This document shows positions 9,445 to 18,918 of a DNA stretch of 53,117 bases, in pieces (position 1 is the stretch's first letter; every line of letters starts with the position of its first letter). The notes under the pieces are model-generated. The model saw only the letters and a program-made list of their open reading frames with translations, was not told the origin of the DNA and searched no databases. This DNA comes from Prochlorococcus sp. AG-436-C05 (GTDB lineage: Bacteria > Cyanobacteriota > Cyanobacteriia > PCC-6307 > Cyanobiaceae). The position numbers were made by a program, and so were the translations under genes. The stretch spans positions 1 through 53,117 of the forward strand of contig QCPB01000005.1 of the NCBI GenBank assembly GCA_003209795.1, in the 5' to 3' direction.

Positions 9445-11208
9445 TTAACTGCCAATAATCTTTTCTAGAAGGACATTTCGTTTACTAATTTCATTTTCCG
9501 GATCAATATCAACTTTAATTATTACAGATTTCTGGATAGAAATGCTCCATTCAAATGCCTCTCGTAATTTTTTAAAACTTGATACAGTTTTATACTTTAC
9601 TTGATAGCCCTCTGCTAGTTTTGCCCAGTTTATTTCTTTAGGCATAAGAAATAGTTTTTTAAATTCATCTTCTTTTAGATTTTTCTTGTAAATACGATTA
9701 AAGATATTTCCACCGTTATTATTTATTAGCAAAATTGTTAGATTCAAGTCTGTTGAATTTTCTATTAGCCAACCATTTATATCATGAACAAAAGCCAAAT
9801 CTCCAGTCACAAGAAGTAGAGGATTTTTAATTCTAGAAATTCCTAATGCAAGGGATAAAGTACCGTCTATTCCAGAAGCTCCTCTAAAGCTGAAACAATT
9901 TCTTGTTAAAGTACGATTTTGAGAGAATGTAAGCCAATCTCTAACTGGGCTACTGGCTGAAAGCATAATAGGGAATTCAGATGGCCAAATTTTTGGAACA
10001 AACCTTGCAAGCTTATACTCAGTAATATCATCATCATTAGCGAGTTGACTTTCTAAATTTTGCTTTATTTGTAAACCCTCTTCTATTAAATCAAGAGCTA
10101 ATTTACTAAGAGATTTTTTGTTTTGTTGACCATATGATAATTCTCCTAATAAATTATCAACAAAATTGGTCATCCCAAAATCATATTCAAATGCTTTTTT
10201 TATAGGATCTAATTTTCTAAAGTTTTTTTCTTTAATAAGAATTTGTAAACCCTCAAAATTTGTTAAAAAATCCTCCAACTCATTCGAGGAAGACATTGGA
10301 CCAAGCCTCAAAAGTTGATCACAATTTATAAAACTCTTATTTTTTCTTAAGACTAATTCCCAATTCTCAACTAATCCTCTTAAGTTAGAATAAACACCAG
10401 AAACAGGATCAGCGAAAACTGGCCAACCCGTAATTCCTTGTATTATTTCTAGGGATTTATTGAAAGAAGATAAATCATTTATAGAACCTTGATATGGACC
10501 TGCCAAAATAATTCCGGGTTTATCTAAATTTAAATTTTTAAAGCTTTTTAAGACTTTATTTCCGTCATAATTGCTTTCATATTTTAGAAATTTATAATTT
10601 TTATTTAAATAAATTCTTTTAAAAACTTCTAAAACCTTTTTTTTATTAAAAAATGATATATCTAAAGGCGTATCGATAGGTATATTCAAATGAATAGGCC
10701 CTGGAAAAGTAGAGCTTTGTTGATCAATTTTTTTGACTAAATTAAATATTTCATTATCTGTTGTTTCATGCAGTCCATTGAGATTTGTATTTAAAAGATT
10801 TCTACAAACTGAACTCAAAAACTCTTCTTGATTTACTGTTTGATTTGCACCACAATCTTTTAACCTTAAAGGTCTATCAGCAGTAAGGAAAATAATAGCT
10901 TTACATGATCTATCCGCCTCAACTGCTGCAGGCAATAAATTACTAACCGCCGTTCCAGAAGTCGTAATAACCAAAGAAAGATTGCCAGAAGCAGTTGAAA
11001 TACCAAGAGAATGAAATCCTGCAGATCTTTCATCTATGGAATTAAATATATTGATTTTTCCTAATTTATTTAACTCTCCAGCAGCTATTGCCAAAGGTGC
11101 AGACCTACTTCCTGGGCATAGTATTAAATTTTTTACGCCTATGTTTATAAAAAGATTTAAAAGTTGTAAACTTCTAAGAAAATTTTTGCATTCAATAGAT
11201 GATGTCAT
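9445..11208 (-). CDS. menD: SEPHCHC synthase (2-succinyl-5-enolpyruvyl-6-hydroxy-3-cyclohexene-1-carboxylate synthase)
   Basis: MenD is a thiamine-diphosphate enzyme adding a succinyl-semialdehyde unit from 2-oxoglutarate to isochorismate, early in phylloquinone synthesis. The N-terminal PYR domain has [11 protein letters not shown] and [11 protein letters not shown] with the activating Glu. The C-terminal PP domain has the cofactor motif [14 protein letters not shown] followed by [14 protein letters not shown]. The full 587 residues are present. It is the first gene of the minus-strand run and is divergent from lepB across 56 bases, which must hold both promoters. Confidence 0.95.
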   Translation of the reverse strand: MTSSIECKNFLRSLQLLNLFINIGVKNLILCPGSRSAPLAIAAGELNKLGKINIFNSIDERSAGFHSLGISTASGNLSLVITTSGTAVSNLLPAAVEADRSCKAIIFLTADRPLRLKDCGANQTVNQEEFLSSVCRNLLNTNLNGLHETTDNEIFNLVKKIDQQSSTFPGPIHLNIPIDTPLDISFFNKKKVLEVFKRIYLNKNYKFLKYESNYDGNKVLKSFKNLNLDKPGIILAGPYQGSINDLSSFNKSLEIIQGITGWPVFADPVSGVYSNLRGLVENWELVLRKNKSFINCDQLLRLGPMSSSNELEDFLTNFEGLQILIKEKNFRKLDPIKKAFEYDFGMTNFVDNLLGELSYGQQNKKSLSKLALDLIEEGLQIKQNLESQLANDDDITEYKLARFVPKIWPSEFPIMLSASSPVRDWLTFSQNRTLTRNCFSFRGASGIDGTLSLALGISRIKNPLLLVTGDLAFVHDINGWLIENSTDLNLTILLINNNGGNIFNRIYKKNLKEDEFKKLFLMPKEINWAKLAEGYQVKYKTVSSFKKLREAFEWSISIQKSVIIKVDIDPENEISKRNVLLEKIIGS

Positions 11209-11264
11209 AATTTATATAAACCCTATTAGAAAATTTCCTTATAACTGAATTAAGTAATTAAAAA

Positions 11265-11849
11265 ATGCGAACACAAGAAGAAAAAAGAAATTCAATAATA
11301 AGGGATTTAAAAAATCTTTTAATTTGGATAGCAATTGCTTTAATTATACGATGGCAGGTTCTTGAACCAAGATGGATTCCCTCTGGATCAATGCTTCCTA
11401 CTTTGCAAATACAAGATAAAATTCTGGTTGAGAAAATAACACCTAAAATAACCTCAAAGTCAAATATTTCAAAATTCAGAAATAAAATAATTGTTTTTAA
11501 TGTTCCAGAACAATTAATTAAGGCTGGTTATGAAACAGATACTGCATTAATTAAAAGAGTAATAGGAGTGCCTGGGGACAAGGTAGAAGTAAAAGAAGGG
11601 AAGCTTTACTTAAATGATATAGCTCAAGATAATTACATTTCCGACAAAAATATTAATTATTCAATAGGTCCTTTAATTGTTCCTGAGCAGTCATTCTGGG
11701 TTATGGGAGACAATAGAAACAATAGTATGGACTCTCATATTTGGGGATTTCTACCTTATGAAAAGATGATTGGAAGAGCAATTTTGAGATATTGGCCTTT
11801 AAATAAGCTTGGACCTATTCGGTTCCCTATCCTTAATAATATAGATTAA
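11265..11849 (+). CDS. lepB: signal peptidase I
   Basis: This membrane protease removes signal peptides from exported proteins such as plastocyanin. One N-terminal membrane segment covers about residues 17-30. The S26 catalytic dyad is visible: Ser42 in IPSGSMLPTL and Lys97 in ALIKRVIG. The C-terminal boxes VPGDKVEV and WVMGDNRNNSMDSHIWG are also present. Length 194 is typical of the short cyanobacterial form. The start is an ATG 56 bases from the divergent menD start; a small DUF760 gene follows 44 bases later. Confidence 0.95.
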   Translation: MRTQEEKRNSIIRDLKNLLIWIAIALIIRWQVLEPRWIPSGSMLPTLQIQDKILVEKITPKITSKSNISKFRNKIIVFNVPEQLIKAGYETDTALIKRVIGVPGDKVEVKEGKLYLNDIAQDNYISDKNINYSIGPLIVPEQSFWVMGDNRNNSMDSHIWGFLPYEKMIGRAILRYWPLNKLGPIRFPILNNID

Positions 11850-11893
11850 GGGGTGCATGATGTTGTAGGGTTTTTTAAGTTGAAGTTGTAGAA

Positions 11894-12226
11894 ATGTTCA
11901 ATCCAGAATTTCTTGCTACTGAAAATAATGATCCAAATGATGAGAATGATTTAATTCAATATTTACAAAAACAATCTCCAGAAGTTTTGCAAAGAGTAGC
12001 TAAATCAGCTAGTGAAGATATTCAAGAAATTATTAAACATAATGTTCAAGGTCTTCTTGGGATGCTCCCTTCTGATCAATTTGATGTAAAAATAACATCT
12101 TCAAAAGAAAACATCGCCAATTTACTATCTTCGGCAATGATGACAGGATATTTTTTAAGACAAATGGAGCAACGAAAAGAGCTGGAACAAACCCTTAAAA
12201 ATGATGAGAATATGTCTATTGAATAA
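11894..12226 (+). CDS. DUF760 family protein
   Basis: A 110-residue acidic, mostly helical protein with no signal peptide or membrane segment. The core (residues about 20-90, with NHVQ-like HNVQGLLGMLP, DQFDVKITSSKENIANLLSSAMMTGYFLRQ) matches the DUF760 family, which is found in cyanobacteria and plant plastids. Its molecular role is not established in the family. It follows lepB on the same strand and ends 11 bases before the end of the convergent DUF4336 gene. I assign only the family. Confidence 0.75.
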   Translation: MFNPEFLATENNDPNDENDLIQYLQKQSPEVLQRVAKSASEDIQEIIKHNVQGLLGMLPSDQFDVKITSSKENIANLLSSAMMTGYFLRQMEQRKELEQTLKNDENMSIE

Positions 12227-12237
12227 AAATATATTTT

Positions 12238-13404
12238 TTAAACATTAACATCTTCTGGAATTATTCCTATCTCTAAAAGCTTTTTATATAAGTTCATTAG
12301 AAATTTATTATCTTCTGGTAAGATATCCCATTTTTCAGAATTAATTTCATTAATTAATTTTTGAGAATCTGCAACTTTGAACTTAATAGGGGCGGAAAAA
12401 TGAGCTGGGATTAGGTATTCGATATCTTTAAGAGTTTTAATATCTTCTAACCATCTAATCAATATTTCTTTTGATCGAGGAAAAATTAATTTTTTCAAAA
12501 CAGGTGCAATCTGAATCCTTGGTATATCGTCTCCCATAATTTCAACTAAAGATGATTCCCAATCTTCATCCCACATAAAGGGATAAATACCAAAATGTGA
12601 CCTCTTATTACGAAGATCTGTTTTGAAAGAATACTTAAATATTTGTTTTAATGGAGGAATTTTTAATTTTCCTGGTTTTAGAAAAGATGAAAACAATACT
12701 AGTCTTGCCCAACCTTTTTTTCTTTTTTCAACAGAATCAATCAAAGGTTCGTCTCCTCTCTCTCTTGAGTGAAAAAGAAGTGGAGTTGGATCAAAATCAA
12801 AGATCTCCGGAGGATTCGAATTTATTCCAATAATAGCGTCAGTAACAATAAGCGTTCTAGTTGGGGAATGATAACAGCTTACCTCTTGATATCGTCCAAG
12901 ACCCAAGTTAATAGGACCTAATGATGACCATGAACAAACATCTTTATACGGCGTACCATCCTCAATAAGTATCCTTGTTCTTCTTGATGGAATTCCTAAA
13001 AAATCTAGAGGTAGATTTATTGGGAAGCTCCACTGACCTGGACTAAGCCAAATCTCTGAATCTTTAAAAATTCTCGCAAGGGCAGGAAGTCCGATTTTAT
13101 GTTCTAATCCAGAAGTACTTGGGAGAACAATTGTTTTTACTTTGCCATGAATAGAAATTAATTTTTTCAACTCATTAACTAGTTCTTTTGTAGGTGGTAG
13201 AGGGTTAATAATCATCAATCCATTATCAATCTTTATTACCGTCATTCTGATGGGTACTGCTACATAATATAGACCCTGAATTTGTTCCAAAGACCATATT
13301 TGATTAGGAATCAGCTCTCTTAAAATGGTTTTCTTTTGCCCATAGGGATATAAGGGGAATAAAGGCCACCAATACCAATTTTTATTATTAATCTCTTCAG
13401 GCAT
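12238..13404 (-). CDS. DUF4336 domain protein (metallo-hydrolase-like, function unknown)
   Basis: The 388-residue protein begins with NWYWWPLFPLYPYGQKKT and continues with a segment arranged like a metallo-beta-lactamase fold (VIKIDNGLMIINPLPPT, VKTIVLPSTSGLEHKIGLPALARI, SEIWLSPGQWSFP, RTLIVTDAIIGI). The usual HxHxDH metal site is replaced by SGLEH, so metal binding is doubtful. It matches the cyanobacterial/plastid DUF4336 family, whose role is unknown. It starts two bases after the Mn-type ABC permease ends, so it is almost certainly co-transcribed with the transporter. A link to metal homeostasis is inference from position only. Confidence 0.72.
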   Translation of the reverse strand: MPEEINNKNWYWWPLFPLYPYGQKKTILRELIPNQIWSLEQIQGLYYVAVPIRMTVIKIDNGLMIINPLPPTKELVNELKKLISIHGKVKTIVLPSTSGLEHKIGLPALARIFKDSEIWLSPGQWSFPINLPLDFLGIPSRRTRILIEDGTPYKDVCSWSSLGPINLGLGRYQEVSCYHSPTRTLIVTDAIIGINSNPPEIFDFDPTPLLFHSRERGDEPLIDSVEKRKKGWARLVLFSSFLKPGKLKIPPLKQIFKYSFKTDLRNKRSHFGIYPFMWDEDWESSLVEIMGDDIPRIQIAPVLKKLIFPRSKEILIRWLEDIKTLKDIEYLIPAHFSAPIKFKVADSQKLINEINSEKWDILPEDNKFLMNLYKKLLEIGIIPEDVNV

Positions 13405-13406
13405 AA

Positions 13407-14279
13407 TTATTTATAATTAGAAAAAAATTTTTTTAACTTGAATATTCCATATCTCGGAGCAAATAAAAAAGCAAATAAAAATATAAAGGTTTGTGCTAAT
13501 ACTATAGAGCCTCCGGTTTCAAGGTCGAACCAAAAACTACAATAAATACCTATTATACTTGAGATGATGGCGCTAAATACTGAAATCATCGTCATATTAT
13601 CAAATTGATCAGTAAGTAAATATGCTGTAGCCCCTGGTGTTATCAACATTGCGACTACCAATATTATTCCAACCGTCTGCAACCCAACAACTGCAGCTAA
13701 AGATAAGCATGTAAGAAGCAAATAATGTAGGAAAAGAACATTAATTCCAACAGTTTTTGCATGTCTAGGATCAAAACAGTAAAGCATTAAATCTTTCCTG
13801 AAAACTAATAAAAGGATTACCACCAAAAGAGAAATCAATATAGTTTGCTTCACATCAGATAGAGATATGCCTAATGGACTTCCAAACAGAATAGAATGGA
13901 GATCAATATTACTTTTAATCTTAGAAACTAAAACTATTCCAAGAGCAAAAAAGCCTGTAAAGACTAAGCCAATAACTGTATCTTCCTTAACTCTAGATTT
14001 TTGTTTAACAAATCCTATAAGTGCTACAGAACCTACGCCGAATATAAATGCACCTAATGAGAATGGGAGTCCCAAAGCATAAGCTACAACAACTCCAGGC
14101 ATTACTGAGTGAGACACTGCATCCCCCATTAAAGCCCAACCTTTGAGAGTTAAATAACTAGATAAAAACCCACAAACAGCAGCCACTAAAGAGCTCATGA
14201 ATAGGGCTTTTCTCATGAAATCATGAGTTAAAGGATCTGTTATGAATGTATTTATACTAGAGAAGAAACAGGGCTCCAT
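13407..14279 (-). CDS. mntB: ABC transporter permease, manganese/zinc family
   Basis: The 290-residue protein is an integral membrane permease of the ABC-3 family. About eight hydrophobic segments can be picked out, starting with FMSSLVAAVCGFLSSYLTLKG and ending with FIFLFAFLFAP. The family motif GDAVSHSVMPGVVVAYALG follows the first segment and HYLLLTCLSLAAVVGLQTVG lies in the second half. It follows the ATPase gene by 11 bases and precedes the DUF4336 gene by two. With the binding protein it forms an importer across the inner membrane; manganese is preferred on the grounds given under the binding protein. Confidence 0.88.
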   Translation of the reverse strand: MEPCFFSSINTFITDPLTHDFMRKALFMSSLVAAVCGFLSSYLTLKGWALMGDAVSHSVMPGVVVAYALGLPFSLGAFIFGVGSVALIGFVKQKSRVKEDTVIGLVFTGFFALGIVLVSKIKSNIDLHSILFGSPLGISLSDVKQTILISLLVVILLLVFRKDLMLYCFDPRHAKTVGINVLFLHYLLLTCLSLAAVVGLQTVGIILVVAMLITPGATAYLLTDQFDNMTMISVFSAIISSIIGIYCSFWFDLETGGSIVLAQTFIFLFAFLFAPRYGIFKLKKFFSNYK

Positions 14280-14290
14280 AAATATTTTTT

Positions 14291-15055
14291 TTATGACTCA
14301 GGCCCAAACAAAACATCAGGTGAGATCCCTCCAAAGGTACTTGTTATATTCTCAGGTGTAAATACTTCAGAGGTCTCCCCATATGCAACAACTGTTTTGT
14401 TTATTAAAAGTACTAAATCACAAAATTCGCGAACATGAATCATATCATGCGTAGATAATAAAATTGTTTTACCCTCATTTTTAAACTGAATAAATAATTC
14501 TGAAATTAGTTTCTCAGTTCTTATGTCAACTCCTGTAAAGGGTTCATCAAGCAATAATATTGATGCTCTTTGTGCAATTGCTCTGGCTAAAAAAGTTCTT
14601 TTCCTTTGACCTCCAGACAAATTACCAATTGGAGTAGATGTGAAATTAATCAGGTCCACCCTCTCAATAGCATCTTTAACGGCTTGAACATCAGACTCTC
14701 TTGGACATCTGAGAACATTCATCGAACCATATCTTCCCATCATTACCACATCCCAAACATTAACAGGGAATTGGCTATCAATACCTTCACTTTGAGGAAC
14801 ATAAGCAATTGTCTGATCTTTCTGGGCAGACCTTAAAGACTCTCCGTTTATTCTTATCTTTCCTTTGGAAATATTAACAAAGCCTGTCAATGCATTAAAA
14901 AAGGTTGTTTTCCCAGCGCCATTCATTCCGACCAATCCACAAATTTGGCCAGGTTTCAATCTTAAATTGGCATCATATAATGCAACTTTGCCGTTATAGT
15001 CTACGCATATATTTTCTGCCTCAATCCTATGGGTTTGATAATTAGGTTTGTCCAT
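14291..15055 (-). CDS. mntA: ABC transporter ATP-binding protein, manganese/zinc family
   Basis: This is the nucleotide-binding subunit of the importer. Walker A is GMNGAGKTTF, the Q-loop is VPQSEG, the signature is LSGGQRKRTFLARA, Walker B is SILLLDEPFTGVD and the switch His is in LLSTHDM. I start it at the ATG of MDKPNYQTH, which begins 4 bases after the binding-protein stop; an in-frame TTG four codons upstream (15067) would overlap that gene by eight bases and cannot be excluded. Length about 254 residues is usual. The order binding protein, ATPase, permease is that of cyanobacterial mntCAB. Confidence 0.9.
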   Translation of the reverse strand: MDKPNYQTHRIEAENICVDYNGKVALYDANLRLKPGQICGLVGMNGAGKTTFFNALTGFVNISKGKIRINGESLRSAQKDQTIAYVPQSEGIDSQFPVNVWDVVMMGRYGSMNVLRCPRESDVQAVKDAIERVDLINFTSTPIGNLSGGQRKRTFLARAIAQRASILLLDEPFTGVDIRTEKLISELFIQFKNEGKTILLSTHDMIHVREFCDLVLLINKTVVAYGETSEVFTPENITSTFGGISPDVLFGPES

Positions 15056-15059
15056 ATTG

Positions 15060-15965
15060 TTAATCAAGACCTCTTTTAATAATATTCAAATTATGTTTAA
15101 GCATTCCTAAGTAAGAATTAGCTGGGCCCTCATCCATTGACAACGAGTCCACAAAAAGATTTCCTCCAAATTTAGCTCCAGTTTCATTTACAACAACCAT
15201 TTGAGATTCATTACTTACGGTACTTTCACAAAATAAAGCCGGGACTTTTTTTTTCTTAACTAATGATATTACTCTTGCCATCCTTTTGGGCGTAATTTGA
15301 CTCTCGGCATTAACTGGCCACAAGTAAACTTCATTTAAGCCATAATCATTAGCTAGATAAGAAAATGCTCCTTCACAAGTTACTAGATACCTTTTATCTT
15401 TATCTAAGTTTTTAACAAAAAGAGAGAACTCTTGGTCTATTTTAGAGAGTTTATTTTTATAAATTTCTCCATTTTTTTCGAACAATTCTCTTTTTGAGGG
15501 CCTAAATTCTGATAAAGATTTGACGATAATGTCTACATAAAGAATTCCTCTTTTGGGAGAAATCCAGGCATGTGGATTTGGTTTCCCTTTGTAGAAATCT
15601 TCATTTATAAATATTGGATCTAGATCATCTGCAATAGTTATTCTTTTAACTTTCAAATTAGAAACAAATTTCTCTGACCATATTTCAAACCCAAATCCAT
15701 TATCAACAAAAACAAAAGCTTCAGAGGCATTTATCAGATCGCTTGGAGTTGGTTTATAACCATGAACTTCGACTCCAGGTTTAGTTATTGATTTAACAAT
15801 GAAGTCATTTTTAGCAACATTTTGAATTATATCTGCTAAAACGGTGAAGCTTGCTAAAACTAACTCTTTATTATTTTCTTTTTTAGTTGATATTCTTTTA
15901 CATGCATTAGTTGAAAAAAGAAATAATAAACATGTAAGAATTAAAAGCAAAGACTTTTTACTCAT
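15060..15965 (-). CDS. mntC: periplasmic metal-binding protein of Mn-type ABC importer
   Basis: This 301-residue cluster A-I binding protein has an N-terminal export segment (residues 5-18) ending near Cys22; the residues before the Cys are a poor lipobox, so lipid anchoring is uncertain. The four expected metal ligands can be placed as His69 (VEVHGY), His132 (NPHAW), Glu198 (TCEGAF) and Asp273 (FVDSLS). A His-His-Glu-Asp set is the manganese-type pattern; zinc-type proteins usually have a third His and a His-rich loop, neither of which is seen. Manganese is needed for the oxygen-evolving cluster of photosystem II. It is second in a five-gene run, 20 bases after the DUF697 gene. Confidence 0.88.
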   Translation of the reverse strand: MSKKSLLLILTCLLFLFSTNACKRISTKKENNKELVLASFTVLADIIQNVAKNDFIVKSITKPGVEVHGYKPTPSDLINASEAFVFVDNGFGFEIWSEKFVSNLKVKRITIADDLDPIFINEDFYKGKPNPHAWISPKRGILYVDIIVKSLSEFRPSKRELFEKNGEIYKNKLSKIDQEFSLFVKNLDKDKRYLVTCEGAFSYLANDYGLNEVYLWPVNAESQITPKRMARVISLVKKKKVPALFCESTVSNESQMVVVNETGAKFGGNLFVDSLSMDEGPANSYLGMLKHNLNIIKRGLD

Positions 15966-15985
15966 TATTTTAAGACTTCTGGAGA

Positions 15986-17320
15986 TTATGAACTATAAGT
16001 AAGTCGAGTCAAAGGATTTTTTAAATCAGATATCAAAGATTTCCAATTGATTTTCTCATTTTCGAAAGCATTTTCAACAATCTTCTCAGAATTTTCTTTT
16101 ATAAATTCCAAGTCAGGTTCTGAGACCCCTTTTGTTATAGCCATAAAATCTGCAAGGGAACTCGATACTACTCTTGTTAAATATGCTGCACTTATCGCCT
16201 GATAAGTTCCTGATACCAACCAAGTTGGGCCATGCAATTTTGTTAATCCAATTAAAGTCTGACCACTCCATTCAATTACTCCCTGAGCTATTGCAGTCTT
16301 TATTATTTGTTTTGATACTTTATCCAAAATTGCTGGAGACCAATTGCATCCCCATATTGATTTAATTTCTTTAACCATTAAAGAATTTAAAACTGTCATA
16401 GACAACACATCTATTGATGGAAGTGGTGACAAGAAAACTGTGGTTGCAACAATAATTTGATTCTTCCCCTGTAAAACTTTAAGTTGTGCTCTTCTTATCC
16501 CCTCAATCTCAGACTGCCATTTAGTATGCAATTGCTTCAAAAGCCTTTTCTTTGTATTCTCAATATTCTTACTTGAACTTAGAAAAAACTTTATTAAAGA
16601 AAAAGGTATATTACTTAATTGATTTTTATTTGTATCAACTCTAATTATTCTATTTATATATTCTCCTGAAATTTGATCCTTCAATTCATCTATTTCATTT
16701 TTAGATTCAAATCCATTTGAAGATTGAGCTACTAACCAAATGGTCATATTCTTAGGAAGCTTTTCTAACCATAAAAAATCATTAGCCGATAAGGGGGAAT
16801 TTAGGAAATATAAAATAGCATCAGCATTTATTACGTTTTCAGGAATAATCTCCGAAGAATTATATTTTGGAAGTTTTTCAATAAAATTAAAATCAAACTT
16901 ATCTTCTTTAAAGAAATTTCTAAATAAAGATTGAGTTGATTCATAATTTTTTTTCCCAATACAACAAATTTTCTCTTTTCCAAATCTATTAAGTATCAAG
17001 TCAATGGATTGTTGTCTTTTAAGATTTTGTTTTTCAAAATTATTATTCTCCTCAATTTCCTTATAGAAATTCAAATCTTCATTACAAAGCTTTATCCAGC
17101 CATCTAAGTCCTTTGGCTCATTAAATTTTGGTTGGTCATTCTTAAGGAAAAAATATCCTCCAAAGCATACTATAAAAAATCCTATTGACCCACCTGTAAA
17201 ATGTATTACATCACTTGCAAACCATTCTCCAAAACCTAATAAAAGTAAAATTATAAAGATATTTTTCTTCGGAAACTTTATTAAGTCATTCAAAAGGTTC
17301 ACTTTAGTAATATCAAGCAC
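15986..17320 (-). CDS. DUF697 membrane protein with degenerate GTPase-like domain
   Basis: The 444-residue protein has two N-terminal membrane segments (about 20-36 and 44-59), a charged helical linker, a central domain at about 115-240 laid out like a small GTPase, and a C-terminal DUF697 (YcjF-like) domain at about 270-410 with VATTVFLSPLPSIDVLSM and WSGQTLIGLTKLHGP. The P-loop equivalent reads IGKKNYESTQSL at 121-132, lacking GxxxxGK[ST], and the NKxD equivalent is WLVAQSSN, so nucleotide binding is probably lost. It starts with GTG. It precedes mntC by 20 bases on the same strand. Role unknown; membrane association is likely. Confidence 0.72.
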   Translation of the reverse strand: MLDITKVNLLNDLIKFPKKNIFIILLLLGFGEWFASDVIHFTGGSIGFFIVCFGGYFFLKNDQPKFNEPKDLDGWIKLCNEDLNFYKEIEENNNFEKQNLKRQQSIDLILNRFGKEKICCIGKKNYESTQSLFRNFFKEDKFDFNFIEKLPKYNSSEIIPENVINADAILYFLNSPLSANDFLWLEKLPKNMTIWLVAQSSNGFESKNEIDELKDQISGEYINRIIRVDTNKNQLSNIPFSLIKFFLSSSKNIENTKKRLLKQLHTKWQSEIEGIRRAQLKVLQGKNQIIVATTVFLSPLPSIDVLSMTVLNSLMVKEIKSIWGCNWSPAILDKVSKQIIKTAIAQGVIEWSGQTLIGLTKLHGPTWLVSGTYQAISAAYLTRVVSSSLADFMAITKGVSEPDLEFIKENSEKIVENAFENEKINWKSLISDLKNPLTRLTYSS

Positions 17321-17486
17321 AGTACTTTAAATTTACTCTTCTTTTATTTTAATGCAAGTTGTGAATGAAAAAAACAAAATTACATAACTCGTTAATTTAT
17401 GGATAAAAATTTAAGCATTTTAAAAAGACTTATTGCATAACTAGATGCTAAGTTAATAGACTATTTAAGAAAAAATAATTATCAAG

Positions 17487-17909
17487 ATGTCAAACTCAAA
17501 TTATGATAATGCTCCTGGAAAAGAAATTTACAGAAGTAGTAGTAACAATGACAGATCTAATTTTAGAGATAGATCTGGAGGCCGCAGAGATGGAGGTGGA
17601 TTTCGAATAAGATTAAGTGATAATGAAATGAAAGCCGTCAAATCAATCCAAGAAGCATTTCAACTTAGATCTACTGTTGCAGTTCTTGGATTCTCAGTTA
17701 GAACACTTAGTGAAATGATCAAAGACGAAAAATTAATAGAATCAATTACAGCATATGCAAAAAACAATAAAAACTCTTCTCCAATCACACAATCACAAGA
17801 TAATACAGAAAATAAAACAAAAACAGCCCCTGACCCCTTTGCGAGACCTGTTAAAAGTTCCTCGAATGAGGAGGCAAAATCTAATAAATTAGAAGAGGAT
17901 GACAACTAA
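17487..17909 (+). CDS. conserved small protein with basic R/G/S-rich N-terminus (function unknown)
   Basis: The 140-residue protein has three parts: a low-complexity N-terminus rich in Asn, Ser, Arg and Gly (residues 1-38, with RDRSGGRRDGGGFR), a compact predicted helical core (about 40-92, RLSDNEMKAVKSIQEAFQLR to IESITAYAKNN), and a polar acidic tail. It has no signal peptide. The R/G-rich tail suggests nucleic-acid contact, but this is inference. Its stop overlaps the trpS start by 11 bases, so it is very likely translated from the same message as trpS. I do not recognise a named family. Confidence 0.72.
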   Translation: MSNSNYDNAPGKEIYRSSSNNDRSNFRDRSGGRRDGGGFRIRLSDNEMKAVKSIQEAFQLRSTVAVLGFSVRTLSEMIKDEKLIESITAYAKNNKNSSPITQSQDNTENKTKTAPDPFARPVKSSSNEEAKSNKLEEDDN

Positions 17910-18915
17910 AAAAAGGATTCTTTCAGGTGTTCAACCAACTGGAGATCTACATATAGGAAATTGGCTTGGAGCAATAAATAATTGGGTAACTCTTCAAGAT
18001 CAATATGAAACATTTCTCTGCGTAGTTGATTTACATGCAATAACCGCCGCATTTGATCCCAAAGAATTATCTAAAAACACTCTTTCTACTGCCGCTTTAT
18101 ATGTCGCTTGTGGGATAGATCCTGCAAAATGTTCTATTTTTATTCAAAGTCAGATTGCTGCTCATTCAGAACTTTGTTGGATATTAAATTGCATGACGCC
18201 AATAAATTGGATGGAAAGAATGATTCAATTCAAAGAAAAATCGATCCAACAGGGGAACAATGTATCTATTGGATTATTTGACTATCCAATCCTGATGGCT
18301 GCAGACATCCTTCTATACGACGCTGACTTCGTACCAGTAGGGGAGGATCAAAAACAACATCTTGAACTTGCAAGAGATATTGCACAACAAAGAATTAATG
18401 CCAAATTTAGTAAGGATAAAAATATTTTGAAAATCCCTCAGCCAATAATTATGAAGAATGGATCAAAAATAATGAGTTTAATTGATGGTTCAAAAAAGAT
18501 GAGTAAAAGTGATCCTAATGAAGGCAGTCGAATTAACTTGTTAGATGCACCTGAAATAATCACGAAAAAAATAAAAAGAGCAAAAAGCGACAGTTACATT
18601 GGAATAGAATTTAATAATCCTGAAAGAGCGGAGTCTAAAAATCTTCTGATGATTTATTCAATATTATCTGGGAAAGAAATTTCACAATGTGAAAATGAAT
18701 TCTCCGAGACTGGATGGGGAACCTTTAAAAAATTAATTACGGAACAACTTATAGAATCACTTGAGCCTATTCAAGAAAGATATAAAGTCTTAATGAATGA
18801 TCCATATCAATTAAATAAAATTCTTAAAGAAGGGATAGAAAAGGCTGAAGATTTAGCAAATAAAACTCTAAAAAGGGTTAAATCAAAATTAGGTTTTTTT
18901 GAAATGGGGAAATAA
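17899..18915 (+). CDS. trpS: tryptophanyl-tRNA synthetase
   Basis: This class I synthetase charges tRNA-Trp. The HIGH motif appears as GDLHIGNWLGA near residue 16, preceded by SGVQPT, and the KMSKS loop as KKMSKSDPNEG near residue 196. The 338-residue length is normal. The ATG lies inside the end of the small R/G-rich gene (11-base overlap), and thrS begins three bases after the stop, so three genes are tightly coupled. Confidence 0.96.
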   Translation: MTTKKRILSGVQPTGDLHIGNWLGAINNWVTLQDQYETFLCVVDLHAITAAFDPKELSKNTLSTAALYVACGIDPAKCSIFIQSQIAAHSELCWILNCMTPINWMERMIQFKEKSIQQGNNVSIGLFDYPILMAADILLYDADFVPVGEDQKQHLELARDIAQQRINAKFSKDKNILKIPQPIIMKNGSKIMSLIDGSKKMSKSDPNEGSRINLLDAPEIITKKIKRAKSDSYIGIEFNNPERAESKNLLMIYSILSGKEISQCENEFSETGWGTFKKLITEQLIESLEPIQERYKVLMNDPYQLNKILKEGIEKAEDLANKTLKRVKSKLGFFEMGK

Positions 18916-18918
18916 ATT

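Noticed and set aside
14291..15965. Zinc importer (znuABC)
   Set aside because: The binding protein shows a His-His-Glu-Asp ligand set and no His-rich loop, which fits the manganese type better; zinc cannot be fully excluded.
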